Both the position numbers and the translations under genes were made by a program. A DNA stretch of 64,000 nucleotides. It comes from Pediococcus inopinatus (GTDB taxonomy: Bacteria; Bacillota; Bacilli; Lactobacillales; Lactobacillaceae). Position 1 is the stretch's first letter. Each line of letters starts with the position of its first letter. The notes under the pieces were generated by a model, which saw only the letters and a list, made by a program, of their open reading frames with translations, made no database searches and had not been told where the DNA came from. This document shows, in pieces, positions 8,952-17,753 of this stretch. The DNA lies in the NCBI RefSeq assembly GCF_002982135.1, contig NZ_CP019981.1:806001-870000 (forward strand), read 5' to 3'.

Positions 8952-9566
8952 TTGTTAAAAATTATTATTATGCTGATCATTGCCTATCTACTGGGGTCAA
9001 TCCCTTCTGGGGTCATGATTGGAAAAAAATTCTTTAATGTTGATATTCGTAAAGCTGGCAGTGGTAATATCGGAACAACCAATACCTTTCGAGTTCTTGG
9101 CCCGAAAGCAGGAACAGTAGTTTTGCTAATGGATGTTTTAAAAGGTACGTTAGCTGCTAGCCAGCCTTACTTGTTTCAGACGCCAAACGTTAACCCCCTA
9201 TTAATTGGGTTAGCTGCAATTTTAGGACATACTTTCTCAATCTTTGATCACTTCAATGGTGGCAAAGCAGTAGCTACTAGTGCCGGAATTTTGTTAGCTT
9301 ATAATCCGCCATTTTTTATTGTTGCTTGTATCATTTTTGCAAGCTTGGTGTATTTGACCAGTATGGTGAGTGTGGCAAGCATGACTGCATTAGTTCTTAT
9401 CAGTCTGTTGTCTTTGTTTTATCACGACTGGATTTTAACAACCGTCGCCGTTGTGCTAACGGTTTTTATCTTTTATCGTCATCGGGAGAATATAAAACGG
9501 TTAAAAAACGGTACGGAAAGTCTGATCCCGTTTGGGTATTGGTATAATCATAAAAAGAAATCGTAA
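8952..9566 (+). CDS. plsY: Glycerol-3-phosphate acyltransferase PlsY
   Basis: Membrane enzyme that transfers the acyl group from acyl-phosphate to glycerol-3-phosphate, the first step of phospholipid synthesis. The 204-residue protein has about five membrane segments and the three family motifs: GSIPSG near the N-terminus, [12 protein letters not shown], and [19 protein letters not shown]. The start is probably the TTG at 8952, since AAAAGGGG lies 7-8 bases upstream; an ATG at 8970 is the alternative. It faces away from parE, a conserved arrangement in lactobacilli. Confidence 0.95.
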   Translation: MLKIIIMLIIAYLLGSIPSGVMIGKKFFNVDIRKAGSGNIGTTNTFRVLGPKAGTVVLLMDVLKGTLAASQPYLFQTPNVNPLLIGLAAILGHTFSIFDHFNGGKAVATSAGILLAYNPPFFIVACIIFASLVYLTSMVSVASMTALVLISLLSLFYHDWILTTVAVVLTVFIFYRHRENIKRLKNGTESLIPFGYWYNHKKKS

Positions 9567-9589
9567 GTATAAAAAAATATATGTAACGG

Positions 9590-9627
9590 AAAAGAGGCCA
9601 TCACATTTGTGACAACCTCCTTTTTTT
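9590..9627. terminator. Bidirectional terminator between plsY and the epimerase gene
   Basis: AAGAGG and CCTCCTT with inner TCAC/GTGA pair around a short loop, followed by a T run on the plus strand. It lies between two converging genes and can serve plsY and possibly the epimerase gene as well. Confidence 0.75.
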
Positions 9628-9633
9628 GTATCA

Positions 9634-10512
9634 TTAAAAGAAAGAAATTTCAAAGCTTTGTGAAGATTCGCTTTGTGGCTGTAGATCTGTGATTCCCATC
9701 TTTTCTTCGAGCTTGCCAGTCGCATTTACATTGTCTGCAATTCCCCACCAGGGTTCGATACAGACAAAGTCACCAGTAGTTGGATATGGAGACCAGATAC
9801 CGACATAAGGTGCGTCTGTCACAGTTAATGCAACCCCATGATCATTTTTCTGATTATCTAACATAATGGTTGTTTCTTGCTGATTTAATTCAAGGATGAT
9901 GGCATCATCTTTAAACAAGTCATGAGTTAAGTGAGTTGCTTTACTACAATCGTTTGGAAATGAATTATCCTTATCATTGTAAGGGGCCTTCAATGGAATT
10001 TGTGTGTATGTCTGCTTGGGCGCAACGTTTAAATTACTGTCCTCAAATACCTGGTCCTTTTCAAAGTTGGTATCGAATCCAGGATGCCCACCTATAGAGA
10101 ATAATAAATGATTGTCTGCATCTGGGTTGTAAACTCGGTATGTTTCATGCAATTCGTGATTCTTTAAATCAAAACTAATTACTAGTTCGAATTCAAAAGG
10201 ATATAATTTGTGCGTTTTGTTACTGTCAGTAAGTTTTAAGGTCGCGTGTGTGTCACTGCTATCAACGACTTCAAACTTGCTATCACGGGCAAAACCATGT
10301 TGATGCATTTCGTAAGTTGTTTTTTGGTACTCATATTGGTCATCCTTTAAACGGCCAACAATTGGGAAAAGTACGGGTGCATGTCGGCCCCATACACTTT
10401 TATCGGCCTGCCATATATATTCTAGATTATTATCTAAAGAAACAACACTAGAAAGTTCAGCCCCTAATTCATTGATTTTAACGCGCAAATATTCATTTTC
10501 TAAAGTAACCAT
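9634..10512 (-). CDS. Aldose 1-epimerase family protein (LacX/YphB-like)
   Basis: Probably interconverts the alpha and beta anomers of a sugar or sugar phosphate. The 292-residue beta-sandwich protein shows GRHAPVLFPIVGRL and the His in MHQHGFARD (about residues 71-79), matching the Arg/His active-site motifs of the LacX/glucose-6-phosphate 1-epimerase-like group, and GGHPGFD further on. Length is normal. It lies 19 bases after hslU on the same strand. The true substrate cannot be told from sequence. Confidence 0.85.
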   Translation of the reverse strand: MVTLENEYLRVKINELGAELSSVVSLDNNLEYIWQADKSVWGRHAPVLFPIVGRLKDDQYEYQKTTYEMHQHGFARDSKFEVVDSSDTHATLKLTDSNKTHKLYPFEFELVISFDLKNHELHETYRVYNPDADNHLLFSIGGHPGFDTNFEKDQVFEDSNLNVAPKQTYTQIPLKAPYNDKDNSFPNDCSKATHLTHDLFKDDAIILELNQQETTIMLDNQKNDHGVALTVTDAPYVGIWSPYPTTGDFVCIEPWWGIADNVNATGKLEEKMGITDLQPQSESSQSFEISFF

Positions 10513-10531
10513 TAATTAAAACCCCATTCAT

Positions 10532-11953
10532 TTATAAAATATATTGGCTAAGATTCTTATCGCTAGCAATTTCACCAATTTTTTCTTCTACATAATGTTC
10601 TGTAATTGTGATGTCGCCCATTTCCATGTCCGCTCCTTCGTAGAGAATATCCTCTAAGAGTTTTTCTAAAATGGTGTGCAAACGACGAGCACCAATATTT
10701 TCAGTAGAACGATTAAGCTGAGTTGCAATTTCGGCAATTTTATTAATGGCTTCAATTGTAAAAGTTAGTTTAATATTTTCTGTGCCAACTAAGGCAATAT
10801 ATTGTTTGACTAACGCATTTTTTGGTTCAGTAAGAATCTTAACAAAATCTTCTTTGGTTAAATCATTTAGCTCGACTCGAATTGGAAAACGACCTTGTAA
10901 TTCAGCAATTAAATCACTTGGCTTAGAGTCCTGAAAAGCCCCTGAAGCAATAAAGAGGATGTGATCGGTATTGATTGGCCCATATTTTGTATTAACTTGA
11001 GAGCCTTCAACGATTGGTAAAATATCACGTTGAACACCTTCACGAGAAATGTCTTCGCCACCCTGGTTTGTTTTGGCGATGATTTTATCGATTTCATCGA
11101 TAAAAACAATCCCGGTATTTTCAGCCCGTTTGATGGCTGCATGGTATAAATCACCATGACTAATTAACTTTTCGGATTCTTCACGGATAAATATTTCACG
11201 AGCTTCAGAAACGTCAACGGTTCGCTGAATTCGCTTTTTTGGTAACATTTGTCCGAGTGATGTGCCAAAATCAATGCCCATTTGCCCCATCATATTATTC
11301 ATACCTAAATCTTGTTGGGGGTCGTCCATCGTGATGGTAATTTCTCTACCGTCTAATAGACCGCGTCTCAATTGATCCGCAGTGGCCGAACGCTTATCAC
11401 GAACTTCACTAGTGATTTCTTCGGATTGAGCATTTGGGACCTCAGGAGTTTCACCACGCTGCATTTTCTCAACCATACTTACTAAGTTTTGAAAATCGAC
11501 TCCGGATTGTTTTTGAGTGCCATCCGCCGTTGTTGCGGGCACCAAAATGTTGACAATTCGGTTATCGGCACGACGTTCGGCATCTGAGCGAATACCCTTG
11601 AACTGGCTCTTTTGTTCCATCTGAACTGAGCTGTCCACTAGATCACGGATCATTGATTCTACGTCGCGACCAGCATGTCCGACTTCAGTAAATTTAGAAG
11701 CTTCAACTTTTACAAACGGGGCGTCGACGATTTTCGCTAAGCGACGGGCAATTTCAGTTTTCCCCACACCAGTTGGTCCAATCATTAACATATTTTTGGG
11801 TGTGATTTCTGTTTGCATTGAAGCTGAAAGCTGTAAACGCCGGTAACGATTACGTAGAGCAATCGCAATTGCCTTTTTTGCGGCAGTTTGCCCGATCACA
11901 TATTCATCTAATTCACTCACAATTTGTTTAGGTGTTTTATCAATTTCGGCCAT
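10532..11953 (-). CDS. hslU: HslU (ClpY) ATPase subunit of the HslUV protease
   Basis: AAA+ unfoldase that normally feeds proteins to the HslV peptidase. The 473-residue protein has Walker A GPTGVGKT (59-66), Walker B VFIDEID, a family-typical intermediate domain and the sensor-2 region GARRLHTILEKLLED. It ends in LSQYIL, the kind of C-terminal tail that docks into HslV. CTAGGAGG lies just before the ATG. The odd point is the upstream side: hslV, which usually lies between xerC and hslU, is not there. Only 75 bases separate the xerC stop from the hslU start, so HslV is either encoded elsewhere or lost. Confidence 0.95.
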   Translation of the reverse strand: MAEIDKTPKQIVSELDEYVIGQTAAKKAIAIALRNRYRRLQLSASMQTEITPKNMLMIGPTGVGKTEIARRLAKIVDAPFVKVEASKFTEVGHAGRDVESMIRDLVDSSVQMEQKSQFKGIRSDAERRADNRIVNILVPATTADGTQKQSGVDFQNLVSMVEKMQRGETPEVPNAQSEEITSEVRDKRSATADQLRRGLLDGREITITMDDPQQDLGMNNMMGQMGIDFGTSLGQMLPKKRIQRTVDVSEAREIFIREESEKLISHGDLYHAAIKRAENTGIVFIDEIDKIIAKTNQGGEDISREGVQRDILPIVEGSQVNTKYGPINTDHILFIASGAFQDSKPSDLIAELQGRFPIRVELNDLTKEDFVKILTEPKNALVKQYIALVGTENIKLTFTIEAINKIAEIATQLNRSTENIGARRLHTILEKLLEDILYEGADMEMGDITITEHYVEEKIGEIASDKNLSQYIL

Positions 11954-12028
11954 TTAAATTCCTCCTAGATCTTTTAGAAATAATGTGGTGTTATCAATTT
12001 TTTTTAGTTCGTTAAGCGCGTGTTTTCA

Positions 12029-12937
12029 TTATTCATGTGTTGCTCGAGGAAAAAACTTACGATAATTACTTTGTAAATTTTCCTGAGTGACATGTGTGTA
12101 TATTTGGGTGGTTGATAAGCTGCTATGTCCGAGTAATTCTTGGACAGTTCGAAGATCAGCACCGTTGTTTAGTAGCTGGGTTGCAAACGTGTGCCGCAAC
12201 ATATGGGGATGAATCTTACTGGTGAGACTACTTTGTTTGATGATTTGATTTAAAACATATTCGATCCCGGTTGAAGTGATTTGATCACCATAATGATTAA
12301 TAAAAATGAAATCATGTTGTTTATGATATTTTGCCATGATTTCATTACGACACTGATCATGATAATTAATTAAAGCATCATAACAGTATTGGCCAAATGG
12401 TACATAACGTTCCTTGTCACCTTTGCCGCGAATCAACATCATTTTTAATGAAAGATCAACATTTTGCCAACGCAGATTTGCACACTCACTTACTCGAATT
12501 CCAGTTCCATATAAAACCTCTAATAAAGCAACGTTGCGCAATGCTAATGGTGAATCTGATTGAGCTGCTTCAAAAAGGGCTGTCATTTCTTTTTGATAGA
12601 AAAATCGAGGTAAATGATTTTGATGTTTTTTTAATTTAATTTCTGCAAACGGGTTACGGGTAACGAGGTCATTTTTTGCCAAGAAACTATAAAAAGACCG
12701 CATGGTCGATAACTTGCGAGAAATCGTCGTTCGGCTATATTTTCGATCAAACAAGTCTGTCATAAAAACATTAACATCCAAATGATCAATATCTTTAAAT
12801 GGTTTGAACCCCCCATTTTCTTTTAAAAAAGTACAGAATTCCTCTAAATCGCTTTGGTAAGCTTTGATTGTATCTACAGAATACTGGCGCTCAACCTTTA
12901 GGTACTCAAGGAATAATTTAATATAATCTTGTTCCAT
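12029..12937 (-). CDS. xerC: Tyrosine recombinase XerC
   Basis: Partner of XerD in resolving chromosome dimers at dif. The 302-residue phage-integrase-family protein has an N-terminal SAM-like core-binding domain and a C-terminal catalytic domain. Catalytic residues are visible: Arg in GTGIRVSE, His/Arg in HMLRHTFATQLL, His in LGHSSLSTTQ and the nucleophile Tyr in IYTHV. I choose the ATG at 12937 because GGAGG lies 7 bases upstream. A longer frame reaching 12994 runs through a hairpin and is unlikely to be translated. Position between topA and hslU matches the conserved lactobacillus order and favours XerC over XerD. Confidence 0.93.
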   Translation of the reverse strand: MEQDYIKLFLEYLKVERQYSVDTIKAYQSDLEEFCTFLKENGGFKPFKDIDHLDVNVFMTDLFDRKYSRTTISRKLSTMRSFYSFLAKNDLVTRNPFAEIKLKKHQNHLPRFFYQKEMTALFEAAQSDSPLALRNVALLEVLYGTGIRVSECANLRWQNVDLSLKMMLIRGKGDKERYVPFGQYCYDALINYHDQCRNEIMAKYHKQHDFIFINHYGDQITSTGIEYVLNQIIKQSSLTSKIHPHMLRHTFATQLLNNGADLRTVQELLGHSSLSTTQIYTHVTQENLQSNYRKFFPRATHE

Positions 12938-12944
12938 AACAAAA

Positions 12945-12979
12945 CCTCCGTACATTGCCACTTTAGCAAAGTACGGAGG
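12945..12979 (-). promoter_or_regulatory. Strong hairpin containing the xerC ribosome binding site
   Basis: On the minus strand CCTCCGTAC pairs perfectly with GTACGGAGG. After one T-T mismatch, four more pairs (TTGC/GCAA) enclose a 7-base loop. The GGAGG used by xerC is the 3' arm of the stem, and TTTTGTT follows it before the ATG. The structure could hide the ribosome binding site, act as a terminator or attenuator after topA, or both. Confidence 0.75.
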
Positions 12980-13026
12980 AAAACTCAATAACAAACCCCA
13001 TTAAACATCTAAGTTTGTATTTATCT

Positions 13027-15117
13027 TTATTTTTGAACAGCTTCTTCATAATCGCCATTAGGACATAAGATCTGTTTGCCACCCTTAACCTTCTTTTCAA
13101 CTAGGAAGTGGCCATCTTTTGGACAATCACGACCCACTGGTTTATCCCATGAAACGAAGTCACAGTCAGGATAGCGAGAACATCCATAAAAGAGACGCCC
13201 ACGTTTAGACTTACGTTCAATAATTTGTCCCTTATGACATTTTGGACAAACCACGCCGATTTCTTTGACGATAGCTTTTGTGTTGCGACAATCAGGAAAA
13301 CGGGAGCAGGCAAAGAATTTACCATAGCGGCCCATCTTTACTACCATTGGAGATCCACAGATATCACAATCAAAGCCGGCTGGTTCATCTTTAATCTGGA
13401 CGGATTCCATATTCTCTTCAGCATGAGCGACTTCCTTGGAAAAAGGTTTATAAAACTCATCCACGACTTCTACCCAGTTTTCTTTGCCTTCTTCAATCCC
13501 ATCTAATTCACTTTCTAGATCGGCAGTAAAGGAAATATTAACAATGTCTGGGAAAAATTCAAGAATGATCTTATTTACAATTTCACCAAGTTCGGTCGGC
13601 TCGAATCTCCGAGAAACTAATTTTACATAGTAACGTCGTTGAATAGTATCCAGCGTCGGTGCATATGTGGATGGACGTCCAACCCCATTTTCTTCAAGAG
13701 CTTTGATTAAATTAGCTTCACTGTAACGTGCTGGTGGTTGCGTGAAATGTTGTGCTGGATCTGTTTTGGCTAATTTAACAGCATCGCCTTCAACGAGGTC
13801 AGGTAAGATATTATCTTTATCTGTCCCATTTTTATAAATGATTGTAAAACCATCAAATTTAGTTTTTGATCCATTAGCTCTGAAGTTCACATGATTTTGT
13901 TCTAAAGCGACTGACATGGTATCCATAACCTCAGGAGTCATCTGACTAGCAACGAAGCGGGACCAGATTAAGCTGTATAAGCGAAATTGATCCTTATTCA
14001 AGTACTTCTTCAAGTCTTCCGGGGTACGACTAACTGAAGAAGGTCTAATGGCCTCATGCGCGTCCTGTGCGCCTTCTGGCATTTTTCCCTTACGCGGTTT
14101 GGTGGCAGCGTAATCGGCACCATACTTTTCATGAATTAATACAGAAGCTTCATGTTTTGCAATTGAAGAAATTCGGGTAGAATCAGTCCGCATATAAGTA
14201 ATTAGACCAACGGTACCTTCTTTTCCGATATGAATCCCCTCGTATAGCTGTTGAGCAGCCATCATTGTTTTACGGGTTCTAAAGTTTAAACGACGGTTTG
14301 CCTCTTGTTGCATGGAAGAAGTTGTAAATGGTGGTGCTGGAAATCGTTTACGTTCTTTCTTTGTAACTTTTGTAATCTCAAAGGGTTGTTTTTTATCAAT
14401 TTTCTTCAAAACATTTTGGACGGCATCATTATTTGGTAAAGCAAGTTTTTTACCACTTTCACCATAAAACGTTGCTTGAAACTTTTGACGGCCCTTTTGA
14501 AATTCGCTATCAATGGTCCAATATTCCTCGGGTTTGAAACTCTTAATTTCTTCTTCCCGTTTAATGATTAAACTTAAAGCGATGGATTGAACTCGGCCGG
14601 CACTCAGACCTTTCTTTACTTTTTTCCAAAGCAAAGGACTAATTGAATAGCCAACTAACCGATCCAAAATTCGTCGGGCTTGTTGGGCATCAACCAGGTT
14701 CATATCAATTGTGCGAGGTTCTTTAAAAGCGTTCTTAACAGCATCTTTAGTAATTTCATTAAAGACAACGCGATTTTTATCAGTAGTATCTAGTCCTAAT
14801 AAGTATGCAAGGTGCCAAGCAATGGCCTCTCCCTCACGATCAGGATCAGATGCCAGATAGACTTTTTTTGCTTTCTTAGCTTCAGAACGCAAATTTTTAA
14901 TGACATCACCCTTACCTCGGATTGAGATGTAGTGGGGTTCGAAGTCATTATCGACATCGACACCCATCTTACTCTTGGGCAAATCTCGGATATGACCAAG
15001 ACTTGCGACAACCTTGTAAGTTCGACCTAAATATTTTTCAATCGTCTTTGCTTTGGAAGGTGATTCCACAATGACGAGCTTTTTTTTGGACTTTGTTGTT
15101 TTGGATTTTGTTGCCAT
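13027..15117 (-). CDS. topA: DNA topoisomerase I
   Basis: Type IA topoisomerase that relaxes negative supercoils. The 696-residue protein starts with a TOPRIM domain ([32 protein letters not shown]). The active-site Tyr lies in [14 protein letters not shown]. The C-terminus carries two complete four-Cys zinc ribbons (CDICGSPM...CSRFPDC and CPKCHKGQ...CSRYPDC) and a third that has lost most of its Cys residues. AAGGAG lies 7 bases before the ATG at 15117, so I use that rather than the TTG two codons earlier. It sits between dprA and xerC. Confidence 0.96.
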   Translation of the reverse strand: MATKSKTTKSKKKLVIVESPSKAKTIEKYLGRTYKVVASLGHIRDLPKSKMGVDVDNDFEPHYISIRGKGDVIKNLRSEAKKAKKVYLASDPDREGEAIAWHLAYLLGLDTTDKNRVVFNEITKDAVKNAFKEPRTIDMNLVDAQQARRILDRLVGYSISPLLWKKVKKGLSAGRVQSIALSLIIKREEEIKSFKPEEYWTIDSEFQKGRQKFQATFYGESGKKLALPNNDAVQNVLKKIDKKQPFEITKVTKKERKRFPAPPFTTSSMQQEANRRLNFRTRKTMMAAQQLYEGIHIGKEGTVGLITYMRTDSTRISSIAKHEASVLIHEKYGADYAATKPRKGKMPEGAQDAHEAIRPSSVSRTPEDLKKYLNKDQFRLYSLIWSRFVASQMTPEVMDTMSVALEQNHVNFRANGSKTKFDGFTIIYKNGTDKDNILPDLVEGDAVKLAKTDPAQHFTQPPARYSEANLIKALEENGVGRPSTYAPTLDTIQRRYYVKLVSRRFEPTELGEIVNKIILEFFPDIVNISFTADLESELDGIEEGKENWVEVVDEFYKPFSKEVAHAEENMESVQIKDEPAGFDCDICGSPMVVKMGRYGKFFACSRFPDCRNTKAIVKEIGVVCPKCHKGQIIERKSKRGRLFYGCSRYPDCDFVSWDKPVGRDCPKDGHFLVEKKVKGGKQILCPNGDYEEAVQK

Positions 15118-15203
15118 GACCAAACTCCTTTAATCTTGAACTTGTTTTAAAATCCTTAAGGGTTCCTAATTCCTAGTAATCGTATTTCATATTCTGGATT
15201 CTG

Positions 15204-16073
15204 TCAAATCAAAAATTCTTCTACTATATGTTGGGAGTTCAGAACTGGTTTTGCTCCAGCGGCAATTAATTCGTTACAACCGACCGAAAGAACATCATCA
15301 ATTCGTCCCGGAATGGCGATAACATTACGATTATTTTGTAGCGCTAAATTGGCTGTAATCAAGCTTCCACTATGCTGTTTAGCCTGGACTACACATAAAG
15401 TCTCACAAAGCCCGGCAATGATTCGATTGCGTTCGACAAAGTGATGGCGCTTTGGTCCCGCATCCAAAGGATATTCACTTAAAATTAATTGATGTGAGGC
15501 CATATATTTCTGTAAAGCTTCATTTTGTTTTGGGTAATATCGATTTAACCCAGTTCCAATTACACCAATTGTGTAGCCGCCACGGCGTAAGGTTTCTTTA
15601 TGAGCCATGGCATCGATGCCAGCTGCCAATCCGCTAATGACAGCAATATTTTGGGCAACCACTGTTGGTATGAGTGTTGCGAGACATTTTTCGCCGTATT
15701 GATTTGCTAAGCGAGCCCCTACCATGCCTAATAATGGTAAACGCAAAAGCGCCAATTCCCCTTCATAGAAGAGAATAATTGGCGCCATAAAAGCTTCTGT
15801 CAGTTGCTGCGGATATTCCGGATCACAAATAGCCAATATTTTTGTTTGTGTCAAATGTCGAGTAACTTTATTCTGTAGGTTTTCTGAGCTAAAATCCGCC
15901 AGAAATCGTTTTTGATTTTGACTACTTACAAAATTTAATATTTGATCTGGCGTCAACGAACAGGCCTGTTCCTGGGAATGATGCGTTTGCCACCATTGCC
16001 AAAATTTAGCCTCTCCATGACAACCTATCCCTTTACATAAGTGTAATTTTAATAAAAATTCTTTGATTTGCAT
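15204..16073 (-). CDS. dprA: DNA processing protein DprA
   Basis: Loads RecA on incoming single-stranded DNA during natural transformation; also conserved in bacteria not known to be competent. The 289-residue protein has a short N-terminal helical region and a Rossmann-like DprA domain with VGARLANQYGEK, VISGLAAGIDAMAH, GVIGTGLNRYYP and KQHSGSLITANLA. There is no C-terminal winged helix of the longer form. The ATG at 16073 is preceded by GAGGTGA, so the extra upstream codons are left out. It lies 33 bases after rnhB. Confidence 0.93.
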   Translation of the reverse strand: MQIKEFLLKLHLCKGIGCHGEAKFWQWWQTHHSQEQACSLTPDQILNFVSSQNQKRFLADFSSENLQNKVTRHLTQTKILAICDPEYPQQLTEAFMAPIILFYEGELALLRLPLLGMVGARLANQYGEKCLATLIPTVVAQNIAVISGLAAGIDAMAHKETLRRGGYTIGVIGTGLNRYYPKQNEALQKYMASHQLILSEYPLDAGPKRHHFVERNRIIAGLCETLCVVQAKQHSGSLITANLALQNNRNVIAIPGRIDDVLSVGCNELIAAGAKPVLNSQHIVEEFLI

Positions 16074-16106
16074 ATTCTTCACCTCAAAGGAAGATACGCA
16101 AACCAA

Positions 16107-16883
16107 TTAGTTTTTAACGTAATGCGTTACAGGCGAAAAAGTCAATCGGTGAATAGGCGTTGTACCCAGATTTTTTAAACCTTGTAAATGTTTAGCAGTT
16201 CCATACCCGACATTTTGACTGAAATCGTAACCTGGATAGAGCTGATCATAGATAGTCATTAAATGATCTCGGTAAACTTTAGCCACAATACTAGCTGCAG
16301 CAATGCTAGCACTTTTGGAATCGCCCTTAAACATCCGTTGTTTAGGAATATTTACAGGAATATCAACGGCATCGACTAACAATTGTTGAGGCCGTACCGC
16401 TAAATGAAGGACAGCATTTTTCATAGCCTGACGCGTTGCCTGTAAAATATTGAGCTGATCAATCGTTGCTGGACTAGCTGTACCAATTGAAACGGAGACT
16501 GCTTTTTCAATAATTTGAGGATACAGTCGTTCCCGTGTTTGTTTTGACAATTGTTTTGAGTCGTTAACCTCAATCAAATTAAAATCGTGAGGCAAGATAA
16601 CCGCAGCTGTCACGACAGGACCAGCCAAACAGCCCCGACCGACTTCGTCAATACCGGCGACTAAATTAAGTCCCTTTTCCCAAGCTGATTTTTCCAACGT
16701 AAGCCGTTTTTGAAACTGGGTCACTAAAACCTGATGTTTTAATACCCTTTTTTTACATTGATTGAGCAGTCGCTGAACCCCTGCCCGCGGATCTGCTTGA
16801 TATTGTTTGAAAATAGGATCCGTTTCTTCTGTGATGTTTGCTAATTGCAATTGAATTTCTTTAATCGTTATCCTTTTTTTCAT
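16107..16883 (-). CDS. rnhB: Ribonuclease HII
   Basis: Cuts RNA in RNA-DNA hybrids and single ribonucleotides in DNA. The 258-residue protein has an N-terminal helical extension common in Firmicutes and a catalytic domain with GIDEVGRGCLAGPV (two acidic ligands), DSKQLS, and the later Asp in LLVDAVDI, plus KGDSKSASIAAASIVAKV. The ATG at 16883 has GAGGA 8 bases upstream. The gene overlaps the end of rbgA by 23 bases, which implies coupled translation. Confidence 0.93.
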   Translation of the reverse strand: MKKRITIKEIQLQLANITEETDPIFKQYQADPRAGVQRLLNQCKKRVLKHQVLVTQFQKRLTLEKSAWEKGLNLVAGIDEVGRGCLAGPVVTAAVILPHDFNLIEVNDSKQLSKQTRERLYPQIIEKAVSVSIGTASPATIDQLNILQATRQAMKNAVLHLAVRPQQLLVDAVDIPVNIPKQRMFKGDSKSASIAAASIVAKVYRDHLMTIYDQLYPGYDFSQNVGYGTAKHLQGLKNLGTTPIHRLTFSPVTHYVKN

Positions 16884-17730
16884 GATTAAATTCCTCAACT
16901 TGATCCAACGTAAAACGCCCAAGTTTTCCTTTTCGGGCATCTAGCATAATGCGATTACTTGCTCGATCATAATCTTCTCCCATTCCTAAAGATTGAGTAA
17001 TTTTTAGGAGTAAATCAGGAGTGGACAGAGAAAGATCATCTTCATTAAGCTTGTAACGTGCCTTTAACATTGGCCAATATGATTTCTTGAAAATTTCAAG
17101 TCCCATTAATGCAACATCATCACTCGCAAAAAGATTTTCCTTGATTGCACCTGTAAATGCCAATCGTTGTCCAACCGTTTGATCCTCAAACTTAGGCCAC
17201 AAGATACCAGGAGTATCCAAAAGGGCTAACCCATTATTGGATTTTAACCATTGTTGATTTTTTGTGACCCCCGGTCGATCAGCAGTTTTAGCGATTTTTT
17301 TGTTAACTAAATGATTGAGGAGCGTTGATTTTCCGACGTTTGGGATACCAACACAAACAGCTCGAATAGTTTGATGTTGCAGACCACGATCTGTTTGATT
17401 TTGTAGCCGTTTAGCAAGCATTTCTGAAGCTTGCTTTTGAATGCTTCGTTCGATTGTTCTTGCACGGGAATCCACCGCAATAGCGGGTTGACCTTGGCTT
17501 TGATAGAAATCTAGCCACTGCTTAGTGATTACTGGGTCAGCAAGATCACTTTTAGTCAAAACTAATAGATGTGGCTTTTGTTGAATGACCTCTTTAACCA
17601 TCGGATTTCTAGACGATTCAGGAATTCGTGCGTCAACCAATTCAAAGACGATATCTACTAAGTGTAATTTTTCTTCAATTTGACGGATTGCCTTGGCCAT
17701 ATGCCCTGGATACCATTGAATATTTGCCAT
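16861..17730 (-). CDS. rbgA: Ribosome biogenesis GTPase RbgA (YlqF)
   Basis: Circularly permuted GTPase needed for late assembly of the 50S subunit. In the 289-residue protein G4 (TKSDLAD) comes before G1 (GIPNVGKSTLLN) and G3 (LLDTPG), the order diagnostic of this family. The start (MANIQWYPGHMAKA) is the typical YlqF N-terminus. It is upstream of rnhB, with which it overlaps, as in many Firmicutes, and 23 bases downstream of the CtpA-type protease gene. Confidence 0.95.
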   Translation of the reverse strand: MANIQWYPGHMAKAIRQIEEKLHLVDIVFELVDARIPESSRNPMVKEVIQQKPHLLVLTKSDLADPVITKQWLDFYQSQGQPAIAVDSRARTIERSIQKQASEMLAKRLQNQTDRGLQHQTIRAVCVGIPNVGKSTLLNHLVNKKIAKTADRPGVTKNQQWLKSNNGLALLDTPGILWPKFEDQTVGQRLAFTGAIKENLFASDDVALMGLEIFKKSYWPMLKARYKLNEDDLSLSTPDLLLKITQSLGMGEDYDRASNRIMLDARKGKLGRFTLDQVEEFNHEKKDND

Positions 17731-17753
17731 TATTTTTCTCCAATTTTTACTAG

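Noticed and set aside
11954-12028. Possible remnant of hslV between xerC and hslU
   Set aside because: The 75 bases show no frame or motif like HslV (no TTIxxV-type N-terminus), so absence, not decay, is what the sequence shows.
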